Source of the DNA: Rapana venosa
Lineage: Eukaryota; Mollusca; Gastropoda; Neogastropoda; Muricidae
Length of the DNA: 64,000 bases
Reading direction: 5' to 3'
Assembly (NCBI GenBank): GCA_028751875.1
Contig: CM054153.1
Coordinates: 27,007,052-27,071,051, forward strand
Positions 34,850-46,309 of the stretch are shown here, piece by piece. The notes beneath the pieces were generated by a model that was not told the origin of the DNA, ran no database searches, and saw nothing but the letters and a program-made list of their open reading frames with translations. The translations under genes were made by a program, and so were the position numbers. Numbering within the stretch: position 1 is the stretch's first letter; every line of letters begins with the position of its first letter.

Positions 34850-36185
34850 GCTTGAGAGAGAGAGAGACAGACAGACCATCATCAGACAGACAGGAAGGCA
34901 GGCAGGCAGGAGAGCAAGTTTTAGAGATAACGAAAGAGACAAACTCACAGACGGGCAGAGTTAATCACCAATTGCTTGTCAAGTGTCAATCGGTGAGACT
35001 ACTTGCATCAGCTTAGTACCATGGCAACCATAACAGTAGTGCCACCACAACCCCATACAAGTAGATGCCTATTCCATATTGACTCGTGCCATCCTCGCCA
35101 CATCCGTGCAAGAGAGTTAACACAGCCACCTTCTTTCTAATCCCTGATCGACGGGATGGAAGCTTCCATAAACCTGAGAGATACTGAAAACCTTTCCAGT
35201 GCTGAGATAAATGTTATCTAAAGAATGCACGAAAAAAAAAAGTCGGGTGCGGTTTATGAAGGTAAAATAATTCGGCTCTTTTCTTCAACGTAAGACTGTG
35301 CCAATAGTATAGAGGCCGAGTCAGTACACAAAAGAATGCTCCCTTTCTTTTCCCAGTAGTACTAAGGTTAAGAAACAGCGATAGTTTGATGGAATTTAAA
35401 CATATTTTGCAACTGTCTTGGAAGAGACAGAGATAAGTGGCTCAAAACCCAATTGCATCCAGGGCTTTCTTTTTGCCCTTCCACTAGATTTTGAGAGCTG
35501 GGCTGGGTGCTGGTTTTTCAATTAAGACTATAAGCCCAGATCTCGTCTTTCAAATAAGACTACAAATCCAGATCATGTGCACAACATGCTTTCAATGCAC
35601 CTGAGTGGGAGGGCTGCCTTTGACAGAATTTTGTATAAGTAAAAAACGATAAATACAAGAGACGTGGCACCATACAATGGTGAGTGACATTCTTTTCTAC
35701 TGGAACAGGAGCTGGAATTTCTCGTAGAAAAGGGTTGTTTTTTTAAAAAAAAAACTAATCATGAAACGACAATGCACTACGATAGAGTAATGAAGTCAAG
35801 ACTACAGTACTGATGCAAGACTGGAAGCGGACACAACAGGAAAAGAGGAGTCAATGAAGTTGTGATGCGCTGATTCACATTGCAATGGGTTTACTATATT
35901 CCACGTATGACTATGTCGTGTTCCCAAAACTTTCCCAACCCTGATATTATGAATGAAGGATCCCCCCCACCCACCCCCCACCCCCGCATCCCTTCCCAAT
36001 ACAGAAGTCACGCATGCTGCAATGCGAGCGAGCTGTTGAGAGTACAAGGTACAAAAATCAAGCCATGAAATGGCGCATTCATTGCTTTGGCATTGTATCT
36101 TTTAAAACCAATTTTAAAATACTGCCTTAGATTTGTTTCCATTGACAATTTCCACTCATGTATCGCTTTTCGTGATTGAGGGCTT
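34850..36185. other. Intronic sequence, possible old SINE at 35490-35690
   Basis: The segment 35490-35690 contains AAGACTATAAGCCCAGATC repeated in variant form, like a decayed SINE central block. The rest is unrecognised. Confidence 0.35.
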
Positions 36186-36187
36186 AC

Positions 36188-36841
36188 CAGACAACTACAG
36201 ATTCTTTAAAAAAAAATCTGTTGTTTTAATTCTTGGTAGACACTGTGATCTGTCAGCCTCGTAACTGCTGCTGTTGCTTTTTCTATTAACAGTTGCTTTT
36301 TTTCTATTTACACTTTTCTCAGAATCAGAATCTATAATAAAATGTGTTATTATTGTGACCTAGGATACAGTCGGTCAACTGATGTCGCGCACTTTGTTTC
36401 TTGACTGTAAAGTTATCAACAGAGTGTATGGAAGTATATTTCCATCGGCTATATGTTCTCTGTATTCTGATCATGTTTTCTTTTACGGTTACACTATTTT
36501 TTAACAGTATTTGCAAGTAGATAAGGTGGTTTTTTTGTTTAGAATTTTGATGCTAATAAATAATAATAATGATTACAACAATAATAATAATGGCAGTCGT
36601 CAGTCTTTGAAGACTATGGAGTTGCCCTCTACGTGTAATTCTGGTACAGTGTCGGCTGCGACTGGTCATTCCGACACGGGAATGACAGTTCCTGTGGCAG
36701 AGGGCACAGATGAAGTCTGACACTGGTCTGTCTGCCTGGGCTGTAGCCTTTCTTTTCATTCTCTTTGCCTCATGCTGCTGACCAGACAACTACAGATTCT
36801 AAAAAAAGACGTTGTTTTAATCTTGGTAGACACTGTGATCT
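36188..36841. repeat. Direct repeats of about 62 bp flanking a 530-bp segment
   Basis: ACCAGACAACTACAGATTCT, then TTGTTTTAAT and CTTGGTAGACACTGTGATCT occur at 36188-36253 and again at 36781-36841, with small differences in the A-run between them. Confidence 0.85.
36540..36781 (-). mobile_element. RTE-like C-terminal fragment with zinc-finger tail
   Basis: Minus strand reads QQHEAKRMKRKATAQADRPV then SDFICALCHRNCHSRVGMTS then RSRHCTRIT. It closely matches the tail of the element at 46.5-46.7 kb (QQHEAKRMRRKARAQADRPA). A C..C...(H) finger closes the protein. The 3' side is an (ATT)n-like tail at 36560-36595. Confidence 0.8.
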
Positions 36842-36985
36842 CTGTGATAAAAGCACGTCTATTATATTGAAAAGACAGCTTAAATTCAAGGACACACAAT
36901 AACACATGCATCTTTACCCTTCATATGTGGCTTATGGCTTTAATGAATACAATTGTGAGCTCCGAGCTCTTTCTTTCTCTCTACA

Positions 36986-36997
36986 TGTGTGTGTGTG

Positions 36998-37076
<79 letters not shown>

Positions 37077-37078
37077 TG
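36986..37078. repeat. (GT)n microsatellite
   Basis: About 90 bp of GT, followed by (CG)n at 37093-37106. Confidence 0.97.
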
Positions 37079-37177
37079 TGTGTGCATGGGTGCGCGCGCG
37101 CGCGCGAGTGTGTGTATGTATAACGTTTTGGTCTTTTGTAACATACGCTCAAAAGTCTCGAGATTTCATGCTCACGT

Positions 37178-37350
37178 CAGGAATTCTGTTCCGCTTTTCG
37201 TAAGAGTAGGCCATTGTGTGCCGATGGGAACAGATGACAGAATTTACAAAACCGCATACACACGGGGACTGGATGTAAAAAAGCACAAGTGTGCTTATTC
37301 CATTATCCTCGATATAAAAAAATAAATTAAAATAAATAAATGCCAAAAAA
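37178..37350 (+). mobile_element. SINE family 1, 3' part (tail B)
   Basis: TGTTCCGCTTTTCGTAAGAG, CACACGGGGACTGGATG and GCTTATTCCATTATCCTCGA with an (AAAT)n tail. Confidence 0.8.
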
Positions 37351-37689
37351 CATCGCCTGGTATTTTCCTTGTAAACACATGATCTCTAATTTCACAGGAT
37401 AGTTTTAATCAGAATGGTACTGTAATACACTTCAAAACTATTTTTAGACAATGCTATTCGGACATACCATGTGAATATCAGAATCTGCTTTGTGTTATTT
37501 ATTAAGTCAAAGTGCATCTGCCACACAGCATTTTCATTTTTGTTGTAATTAAACTCTTGTCACTTGTACAGACTCAAAATATTAACTCCTATTTAACATC
37601 ACAGTGCGTTTTCTGTTTCAAGCATCTGAACACAGAAACACATAGGCACACATGGCACCACCACATGTTATCTGCGAAGCAGCCAATTT

Positions 37690-37845
37690 TGATTTTGTCC
37701 TCACCTGTTCAAATCGCTCTCATCTATCGTGCTGAAACATGCATATCGTCAATGGAACAGATACAGCAAATCCATGGACACCTTTGCCTGAGGCACACGA
37801 GGCTCAGACGACATACAGAGATGATGATGATGATGATGATGATTT
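37690..37845 (+). mobile_element. Possible reverse-transcriptase relic
   Basis: IYRAETCISSMEQIQQIHGH resembles a decayed (L)LYGAETW...IQ.(F/I)H box and ends in (ATG)n, the tail used by related elements here. Weak. Confidence 0.3.
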
Positions 37846-37903
37846 TTATTTCTAACGGCAACAGAGAAACATTTTTTTTCTTTGGCCGTTGAGAGGGGGA
37901 GGG

Positions 37904-37904
<1 letters not shown>

Positions 37905-37991
<87 letters not shown>
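37905..37991. repeat. (GA)n microsatellite
   Basis: About 85 bp of GA. Confidence 0.97.
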
Positions 37992-37994
<3 letters not shown>

Positions 37995-38129
37995 TTGTAG
38001 TTCTTACTCTAATGAAAAAAACAGGCTTGTATTATGAAATGATTATAAAAATATATGGACAGTATTCATTTGTTTCTATTTGTTTTAGCAGAAACAAAAG
38101 TTTTCTTTCATGCTCATAAAGTAACTGTT

Positions 38130-38220
38130 TCTTTATTTCAACTCGTTTCCGGGTGTTGGATCGAACCCGGGCCGTCAGATCACGAGCGCAGTGCTCTAAC
38201 CACTGGATTACACCCCACCC
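38130..38220 (-). mobile_element. SINE family 1, head fragment
   Basis: Minus strand: CCAGTGGTTAGAGCACTGCG, then CGGCCCGGGTTCGATCC (A and B boxes). The body is missing. Confidence 0.72.
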
Positions 38221-38450
38221 CCTTAAAAAAACAAACCATACATACACACACCTCTATTTCTTATGTAAGTTGTGTCTCTCTCTAATTTAACGTCTTTATG
38301 TAGTCATTATGTGATGTTAGACAAGATGTAAGTTGTGTAATTTTGATGGCTGTAGTAATAGTAGTGATGTTTGTGGTTGTGATGGTGGAAGTGTGGGTGG
38401 TTGCTGTCGTTGTTGTTGGTCTGTCCTCATTACAGCCGAATAAGACTCAC

Positions 38451-38551
38451 CTCATTCTGTGGGCCTTTTCAGCCTCCAGCACACGGAGTTCCTTGGGGAC
38501 GTTTTGCATAAAGGTCTGGTGTTGATGGCCCACCAGACGCACGGGCACGTC
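38451..38551 (-). CDS. NCX: NCX exon, cytosolic loop segment 1
   Basis: A 101-nt exon bounded by an acceptor (tgactttag, reading minus) and a strong donor (GTGAGT). Only one frame is open. It encodes about 33 residues, DVPVRLVGHQHQTFMQNVPK then ELRVLEAEKAHRM, ending in phase 2. The start phase (0) matches the end of the membrane exon, and the end phase matches the next exon at 11193. It belongs to the cytosolic loop between TM5 and the Calx-beta domain. I do not recognise the sequence itself as a conserved NCX block, so the assignment rests on splice signals, phase continuity and position. A 27-kb intron full of repeats follows. Confidence 0.8.
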
Positions 38552-38559
38552 CTAAAGTC

Positions 38560-39730
38560 AAGTAATAAAAAAAATTAAACACTTGTATCATCCCACGATA
38601 GAGACAGAGGGGCACAATATGGCAAAAATCACAAACTAGGGCAAACTTGAATAAACCATTGACATAAATGTCTGTTTAAGAAGATTTCCCGAACAAATTC
38701 AAGTCCAAATTCACGCACGCATGTTAATAACCCTCCCCCCTCTAACACACACACACGTCCCCTTCTCAACACGCACATCCCATTACTTGATATAGATCTA
38801 TGTGTTAGCATTCCCAAATAATTGTAAATAAAAATTAAAATACACACACATAAACCAAGACAATCATTTACGGTTATTTTTCATTTAGTGCCCCCCTCCC
38901 CTCCAAAAAAAAATCCAGTTGTTCTGTACTTGGGATACTGTTTTTAACATATTCAACTGGCTGCCAATACACGACCTCAAGGAAAGTTTTGGATGTATTT
39001 TAAATAAAACTACCTTTGGGCACGTTAAGGATGTTTGAAAATTGCACTCTGTCATGTGAGCTAAAACAAACAAATAAATAAATAGGGTCCTCTATCAAAA
39101 GTAAGAAAGGACAGAAAACCGTAGTAGTATAACTGTGAACTTTGTGACGTAGTAAACAGGGCTTTTAAATTATTTGTAGGGCCAACTAGATGAAAGAAAG
39201 GTGAATTTGCACTCATTGGCCATAACACAAATAACAGGTGTACCATAGTTGGATGGACTCAGAGAGAGGCCTAGACGGGGAGAGGACATCATGTCTGGTC
39301 TTTCCCTGCTTGAATTTTTAAAAAAATTGGCCTGGTGTACGAGGTATCACTGAGAAATCTGTCCCCACCTCAGAGTAAGTTAAATGAAAAATGATGGCAA
39401 TTCAGTAGCCTTTTGTAGTATTAAGAGCCCACAGTGATGGTAAGTAACTTGGCTAGGTTACCAAGGATAAAGGAAAAGAGAGAAACAGAAATCTGAACTA
39501 TGTAAGAATTTATTCATAAAGAAGCCGATGGCCTATACATGAAGGGGGTTGCTGATCAACTCACTGAATGATGACAGGAATACAAGGTGAAGTACAGCTG
39601 TGACAAATCCACAGGGGAAAACCCTTACAACATAATATCTCTTATATTAAAGACTTTACATAAGTACAAAGCTAATTTCTAATGATATTACGATCACTAC
39701 ATCCTAGGAGCAGAGTCTAAATGCATTAGG
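38560..39730. other. Intronic sequence, no gene seen
   Basis: Intron between the membrane exon and loop exon 1. Nothing recognised. Confidence 0.4.
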
Positions 39731-39734
39731 CTGG

Positions 39735-40185
39735 GTGTTATATTTTGCTGGGATATATTTTTGCCCAATGTCATTAAAGGCGCGATAACCTAAGACAAAA
39801 TGTACTTCATCTTCTGTTGCTTCATTACATAAAGAGCGTGTTGTATCAGATTTGTTATGCATTCTGTATCTAAATGTATAAACATTTATATCTGACTCAC
39901 ACTCAGTCTGAATTTTGCCATTATTCTTTTAAAATGCATATCCATTTCTAGTTTTAAGGTGTGACGTCATGTAAGCTTGTCATAAATTCTAAATCTTTCA
40001 CTAGTTTGAATATGATCGTTCAGCCAATGACAGTCAATCAATCTTTGTCTGAAAACAGCGATAGACTCTTTTAGATTTCGAAAACTTGATTTAACCAGAC
40101 GTTTCCAAAACCACATCTGAAAAAGCAAATGCGTATTTATGTGGCCAAGTTTTTTCTTTCCCTTAGCATCTAAATATAAAAGCAT
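39735..40185 (-). mobile_element. LINE C-terminal relic (EDE-HFVL motif)
   Basis: Minus strand: VFRQRLIDCHWLNDHIQTSE then, after stops, FRYRMHNKSDTTRSLCNEAT and EDEVHFVLGYRAFNDIGQKY. The pattern R.R.H...T..R.C..C....EDE.HFVL.C..Y.D......I is the C-terminal zinc-binding end of a LINE protein family common in molluscs (recognised from memory). Confidence 0.6.
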
Positions 40186-40625
40186 AAGAAAAATTTATTT
40201 ATTCTTTTATATAGAGGATAATGGAATAAGCACTCATATGCTTGCTTTTTTTACGTTCAGTCCCCGTGTGTATGCGGTTTTGCAAATTTTGTCATCTGTT
40301 CCCATTCACTTTTATGGCCCATTGATCTGGAATGACCGCCCTCTCTCACATCGCCAAAAGAAATCAAGTCTCAAGACCTATTTATTTCAAACCTAAGATT
40401 TTCCTCTCCTGCTTCATCTCAGCTTTTTCCTGCCTTCGGCGGCCGAAATTCTATCGCCCTGCCAGGGTGTATGGCCTGTGCGCGCGTGTGTGTGTGTGCG
40501 TGCGTGTGTGCACGTTTGGACTTGTTAGAACTATTAATTGTTACTGGTTGCATGACTGTCTAAGAATGAGTTGAGTGCAAGGGCTTTGATTTGTCTCTGC
40601 AAAATATAGCGCTATATACCATTTA

Positions 40626-40656
<31 letters not shown>

Positions 40657-40817
40657 CTGCGTGCGTTCGCACACGGGGCCTCGGTTTATAGTCTCACCTG
40701 AAGGACTTTGGGGGAAAGTGGAGCTTGCACTGATGTTAACTCCAGGGGGAAAAAAAAAATCCCCTTAAACGGGAATCGAACCCGGGTCGTCAGATTGCAA
40801 GCACAATACGCAAAGTG

Positions 40818-40818
<1 letters not shown>
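40183..40818 (-). mobile_element. SINE family 1 (tail B), split by a LINE 3' end
   Basis: Minus orientation. Tail half 40183-40306 (CACACGGGGACTGAACG, GAGTGCTTATTCCATTATCC) and head half 40656-40818 (AACCGAGGCCCCGTGTGCGA, CGACCCGGGTTCGATTCCC). About 55 bp of the central block are missing at the junction. Confidence 0.8.
40307..40655 (+). mobile_element. CR1/L2-like LINE 3' end
   Basis: Begins with a decayed (L)WND.PLS..QK.SSLKTYLFQT, the usual C-terminus of CR1/L2 proteins. A 3' UTR with a GT tract follows, then TTTGGACTTGTTAGAACTAT, GCGCTATATACC and (ATT)n. Same family as 57430-57845. Confidence 0.78.

Positions 40819-40819
<1 letters not shown>

Positions 40820-40848
<29 letters not shown>
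40820..40848. repeat. Poly-G run
   Basis: 29-base G run at the head side of the split SINE. Confidence 0.97.
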
Positions 40849-41404
40849 CTTCCAAATGAGTGAATCGGGGAAGGTGGTGATTAATAATGTATTTTTTTGT
40901 TGCAGGACCGGGGTCCCACCTGCGATTTAGAATATGATACACTGACCTGACCTCTTAAAAATGAATAACTATTTCATGTTACTAAGAGCCCTGCAGGTTG
41001 CTAACGCAATGTTCAAACAGGGCTTTGTGGCTGTATCATGGGAGTTCTCTGTCAGGAGATGAAGAGACCAGAAAGACCTAGTTTGTTATGAACTTGGGCT
41101 CTAAGTATGAAGGTATGTTATTGACCGGAAGGATATTGTTCACTGTTTAGTAAAACATTGTTTTTTAGTATGACATTGTTCACTGGTATTGTTCACTGTG
41201 TAGTAAAACATAAAGGAGTCGGAGTTCTGGTACTGTCCGATGTCAGATAGGTCAACGTATTGTTTCGTCTGAGGAAAATCCAAACTTATCCCAACCTTCT
41301 ATCATCACCAAGGAGTTAAATTCTAAGGGGAGTGAACAAGAAAGTGCATTTGTTTCTTTTGGTTCTTATGACCCATTCAAATCTTTCTTTTCTTTTTCTT
41401 CATT

Positions 41405-41407
<3 letters not shown>

Positions 41408-41488
<81 letters not shown>

Positions 41489-41498
41489 TGTGTGTGGT
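41408..41498. repeat. (GT)n microsatellite
   Basis: About 75 bp pure, then GGTGTG variants. Confidence 0.97.
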
Positions 41499-41877
41499 GT
41501 TTTTACGATCGATCATCAACCAGGATTCGAAGTCTTTATGGAGTGATCAGGAAAGCATTTGTGCTTCTTTTGGTGCAAAAGTGTTTGTGTTTCTATTTTT
41601 TCTTTATTATTTTTTAAAATATATTTTTCTTGTGATGTGAAAGGTGACCTCTGTACTTTGCGTGTGTCACATACGCAACGCTATGGCGGAAATACAAAAC
41701 ACAGTAGAGTCAATGTTTCTGCTCAACAAATAGTTACCTGCTGCAGAAGGAGTTAATTACTCCGTGGAGGAAATTTGTTCCTCTGCAGAAAAAAACCAAG
41801 CGGCTTTGCAACAGTAGAAGAAGCCCAAAGAATTGGTAACCTGTGGCGTGCGTACACAAAAAGTTAAAGGCACGTCT

Positions 41878-42592
41878 ATCCCTTCTAACACGAGCAACGC
41901 CACTGCTAAAATTTACATGAACGGCCAGCAACTGGAGGAGGTAAACGCTTTTTTAAATACCTTGGCGCTACACTCACAAAGGACGGGCGATCGACGACAG
42001 AAATCAAAGTCAGAATAGCCATGGCAACATCTTCCATGACAAAACTCACCATCATATGGAAAAGTAAAGAGATCAGTTTCCCAATCAAACTAAAGCTCTA
42101 CAAAGCCCTAATTCAGACTATCCTGCTGTACGGAAGTGAAACCTGGACATTGACTGCTGAAACAGCAAAGAGAATCCAGTCATTTGAAACAAAATGCCAT
42201 AGAAAACTGCTGGGCATATCCTGGAGAGAACGAAAGACCAATGAATTTGTCAAGAGCCAAATAACACGGCTGACAGGTCCACAGGAACCCCTTCTCACCA
42301 TCGTCAAGAAGAAAAAGCTGACATGGTTCGGCCACGTCACCCGTCACAACACTCTGCCAAAAACAGTACTGCAGGGAACACTCGAAGGTGGCAGAAAGAG
42401 GGGAAGACATAATAAGTCATGGATGGACAACATCAGAGAATGGACCAGGATGAATGACTCGGCACTACTGCGCAGAGCCGAGGACCGAGATGGATGTAGG
42501 AGGCTTACCACGGCATCGTCTTTCGTGTCTCCTCCACGACCGCCAAGGTCACGGGACTGATGATGATGATGATGATGATCCCTTCTAACACG
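41878..42592 (+). mobile_element. 5'-truncated non-LTR element, C-terminal 215 codons, with 15-bp target duplication
   Basis: The insert (41893-42577) encodes the end of an RT protein: KYLGAT region (one frameshift near 41955), ILLYGSETWTLTAETAKRIQ, KKLTWFGHVTRHNTLPKTVL, QGTLEGGRKRGRHNKSWMDN and LRRAEDRDG. It ends in (TGA)n. ATCCCTTCTAACACG occurs at both 41878-41892 and 42578-42592, a perfect target-site duplication. It resembles the element at 50 kb (TKTVLQGTVQGGRRRGRPRK) but is a distinct subfamily with a different tail. Confidence 0.93.
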
Positions 42593-42599
42593 TGATGTA

Positions 42600-43585
42600 G
42601 TGTTGTGGGAACTAGCAATTCAACCCAAAGACAAAAACCCATACAGCATACAGTGTTAGTGACCACAAAGGAAACACCCTCCCTCAAGGTAATAATTAGC
42701 AACAAGGGTATGCAGTGCCCTATTGAAAAACTGGCAAAATTACGTTCAAACGTTATGGAAGAGCGATATAGGGACGATGGCAAGTTGACCCGATGGAAGA
42801 CAAGGCAGCGCTTTGTTATTATTATTATTATTATTTGTGGACCCTGAAATAAGCCTCTGCCCAAAACACTACAAATAGGACCATTCAGGGCCTGTTTCTC
42901 ATAGAGGCCAAACACCAACAGCATGCAGCCGATGCCTGGCAAAAAGCCACTCTACTGCAGAACACCCATCAAAAGAACCTCAATGTTGTGTGCTTTGAGC
43001 TGGGTCATAGAAGTGCCCCCCCTCCCCCCCGGTTCCTGACACTAGGTATGCCCCCTACTACCCTACATCCAGCCCCTCTCTTCCACCCCCCCCCCCCCCC
43101 CTCCCCAGAAGACCAGCAAGAGCCACCCCACACTGTCAGGTCAGCAACACAAACACAGGGAAAAGGGAAATAAAACAAAGCCTTCTTTTTTCCCTGCACA
43201 GTCTAGCCCAGCTCACAAAGCCATGGGTGAGGAAACTGGCCCAGACAGGGGAACGCACCTGTCGCGCGCTAAGTCCAATGCAAACACCGCTAAAAACGCC
43301 AGGTCTCTTTCCGGAGATAGTGGGCAAGAGGGCGCATAACAGAGTGAATATCAGTCAAATTGTCCCCTCCAATAGCACAGAGGGAACACAGAAAAGAGAA
43401 AACGAGGCCAACACAGCAATAGTTATTTAGCCCCCTCCCCCCTGCCCCTTTGGATGATAGCCTGGCTATGATCACAGACTAATGATTATGCTTACTGACT
43501 ATGATAACTTCCACTTCTATCAGCAGATATATACCACCCTGAATGTTACGGATCTAAAAAATAAAAATAAATAAATAAAAAGATC
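42600..43585. other. Non-coding sequence with poly-C, possible 5' part of the Tx1/L1 relic
   Basis: C runs at 43018-43030 and 43087-43102. GC-richer than the AT-rich relic that follows. A plus frame at 42605-42847 (TTKETPSLKVIISNKGMQCP) has some coding look but no recognised domain. Confidence 0.35.
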
Positions 43586-43589
43586 CAGT

Positions 43590-44660
43590 ACATTCAGCTT
43601 TATCAGAAAAAAAGAAGTTAAAGTAGTTGCCTTCCAGGAATGTCACGTCTCATCAATTTAAGTAGAGCAAAGGGAATTCCAGTGGGGCGGGAAAATATTT
43701 TATTCTTTAGGCAATAACCGTAGTATAGGGCAAATGATACTGGCTACCAAAAAATGGGCAGTAGATAACCACATTTTTATAATCGACATAGCCCTAATCA
43801 CAACAACTTTTTCTTAGCTTAGCATATGCCCCTCAATCTCTCACTAACAAAGTAGATTTTTTCGAACATTTATGTGAAGTAGTTGATACCCACTCCAGAA
43901 TAGATTCTTACCTGATTGTTTTCGGAGATTTTAACACAGTTATGAATTATGAGGAAGATATTGTTAAAGCACAACAATAGAGAGATCAATGCACTACATC
44001 AGCTTATCTCATGCCTAGATCTTAAAGACACATGGAGATTAAAACATCCAGGAGAAAAAAACAATTCACGCGGAACCTCACTCAACCATTCACAGCTACA
44101 CGTTTACATTATATTTTTACATCAAACTATTACTTTAGAGCATAGCAAAATAGTATCTTTCCCACACTCAAACCACAGAATAGTTTGTAATGCCCTAGCA
44201 CCTCATAATTACATAAAAGGTCTATCATATTAGAAATTTAACAGTAGTCTTATAAATGATACATCAAATTTTGAATTAATGAAGAATACCATCTCGACTT
44301 TCAAAGAACAACTCAGCCACCTCAACCCACACGACAAATGGAAATTATGCAAAATATAGATAAGAGAAATGTCAATATCATACTGCCAAAATCAGCAAGG
44401 TAAGAAAAAGAAGTAAATGAATGAGTTACTAGTGAAACTAAATCAAACAGAAAATAGACTTGCATATGAAATAAACAACCAACAGCTTATAACAGTAATG
44501 AATAAAATCAGATCAGAATTAGAACTAAATGCTCTTGTCAAATCCCAAGGTGCACAAATAAGATTTAGAATATGATACATAGAAGCTGAAAAGAACACCG
44601 CATATTTTCTTAGCTTAGAGAAAAGAAATCAGAGCACACACACAAAAACCGGAAGAAAAT
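43590..44660 (+). mobile_element. Tx1/L1-clade LINE relic: endonuclease domain and linker
   Basis: Plus-strand pieces in order: VVAFQECHVSS (first endonuclease box), YLIVFGDFN at 43910-43937 (GDFN box), REINALHQLISCLDLKDTWR, FPHSNHRIVCNALAP (SDH-like catalytic histidine box), then near 44575-44635 IEAEKNTAYFLSLEKRNQS, the linker before the reverse transcriptase in L1/Tx1 proteins. Several stops and frameshifts. A/T-rich compared with its flanks. The RT itself is absent. Confidence 0.78.
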
Positions 44661-45149
44661 AAAAACACAAAAAGAGAGAGAGGAAGGAAGAGAGAGGAGA
44701 GATGATGAGACAAATCTTAGCTTCATTATGAATTAAAAGTGTATGCAAGTTTAGACGAACGAAAGAGTGAGAGAATGTTTACAGCCCAACAGACACCCCA
44801 TCTAGAGGCAAAGAGAGGGCCACAGAATTAAAAGAGGCGCTGCTACTACGCGAGCGGCCATCGTCTTTGGTCTCTGGGCAACGGCCAAGCACAGATCCAG
44901 TCACTCAGCACGACCAATGTACCAGGATTAGGCCTACAGACCAGACACCTATGTCAGACCGGCATACCGGAGGGCTGACAAAGATACGGGAGGGATCATG
45001 AGCTGGCGGTCCTGAAGACCAACACATCATCTCCAGGCTTACAGCAAATGACGATTGGAAAGCGAAGGTGGAACGCAAAAGAACCAACAGCAACAACAAG
45101 AATAACAAATCCAGGAGAAGGGGAATAAGAAGAAAAAGAAGAAGACTAC

Positions 45150-45158
45150 CAAACATGG

Positions 45159-45238
<80 letters not shown>
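45150..45238. repeat. (GA)n microsatellite
   Basis: About 80 bp of GA. Confidence 0.97.
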
Positions 45239-45240
<2 letters not shown>

Positions 45241-45551
45241 TGCTCAATTCATGTCCATCACAATAGCAATAGGAAAGCAAAACTTCCCCACTTCAGCAGT
45301 CCTTAGCCTACAGATATGATCCAATCAATTCATAGTTGCACAGTGAAAAAACTAAAAATCTGATCTAAAAAAAATAAAAGGAAAACATGAAGGAGTCTGA
45401 AGAAATGTCTTTGTTTCTTGTTGTTGTTTGTTGTTTTTTTTTGGTTGTTGTTTGTTTTGATAACTTGCAGGACCACAAAGGTCTGTGAGAAATAAATGTT
45501 TTGGAAATGAAGAAAACCATGATTTTTTCCTGGATGATGAATGAGCGAACA

Positions 45552-45626
45552 GCATGCACACGGGGACTAGAGGAGTGCTTATTCTATTATCCCTAATCAA
45601 TCCATTATCCTCTTGAAAAAAATAAG
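45552..45626 (+). mobile_element. SINE family 1, tail-B scrap
   Basis: CACACGGGGACTAGAGGAGT, GCTTATTCTATTATCC and a second TCCATTATCCTCTTG; a partial duplication within the tail. Confidence 0.5.
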
Positions 45627-45734
45627 TGAATGTCATATTGTGGTAATTTGTTGAAATGTTTTGTGTTGCTGCTACTTGTATGTGTTGATGAAATGTTACC
45701 AAATAAAGGAGGGAATTCTAAGGAGCGTTTAAGA

Positions 45735-46268
45735 CTGAGAAGAGGATCTGAATGTGTAAACCGTTGTGTATGGATTGTGTGTGATAGAAGTGCTCAGTCA
45801 GCTTGGAACAACAGCAAGCTGACTAAGCACACGGAGATCCAGATCTAAAGAGCCTGCGTTGTGAACACCCTCTTGTAAGGCAGCGAGACCTGGACTTAAG
45901 CGTGCCCGACAAGAGCGAAAGCTCAAAGCTTTTCTTTCACATTCGTTGCGTCCGACGCATCCTGAACAGCACCTGGCAGGACACGGTCGCAAACAACACT
46001 GTCCCGGAAACAGCTGGATGCACCAGCATGTACACGCTACTGAAACAGAGACAAATGTGCTGGCTCGGTCATGTTGTGCGCATGGACGACGGACGGGTCT
46101 CTAAAGACCTCCTCTGTGTAGAACTTGTGCAGGGAAAACGTCTTACAGGCAGACCACAGCTACGATTCAAAGACGTGTGCAAGAAGGACTTAAAAGCATT
46201 GTTGTATATGGATATTTTGTCCGTTGTTGCTCTGGTGTGTGTGTGTGTGTGTGTGGTGTGTGTGTGTG

Positions 46269-46309
<41 letters not shown>

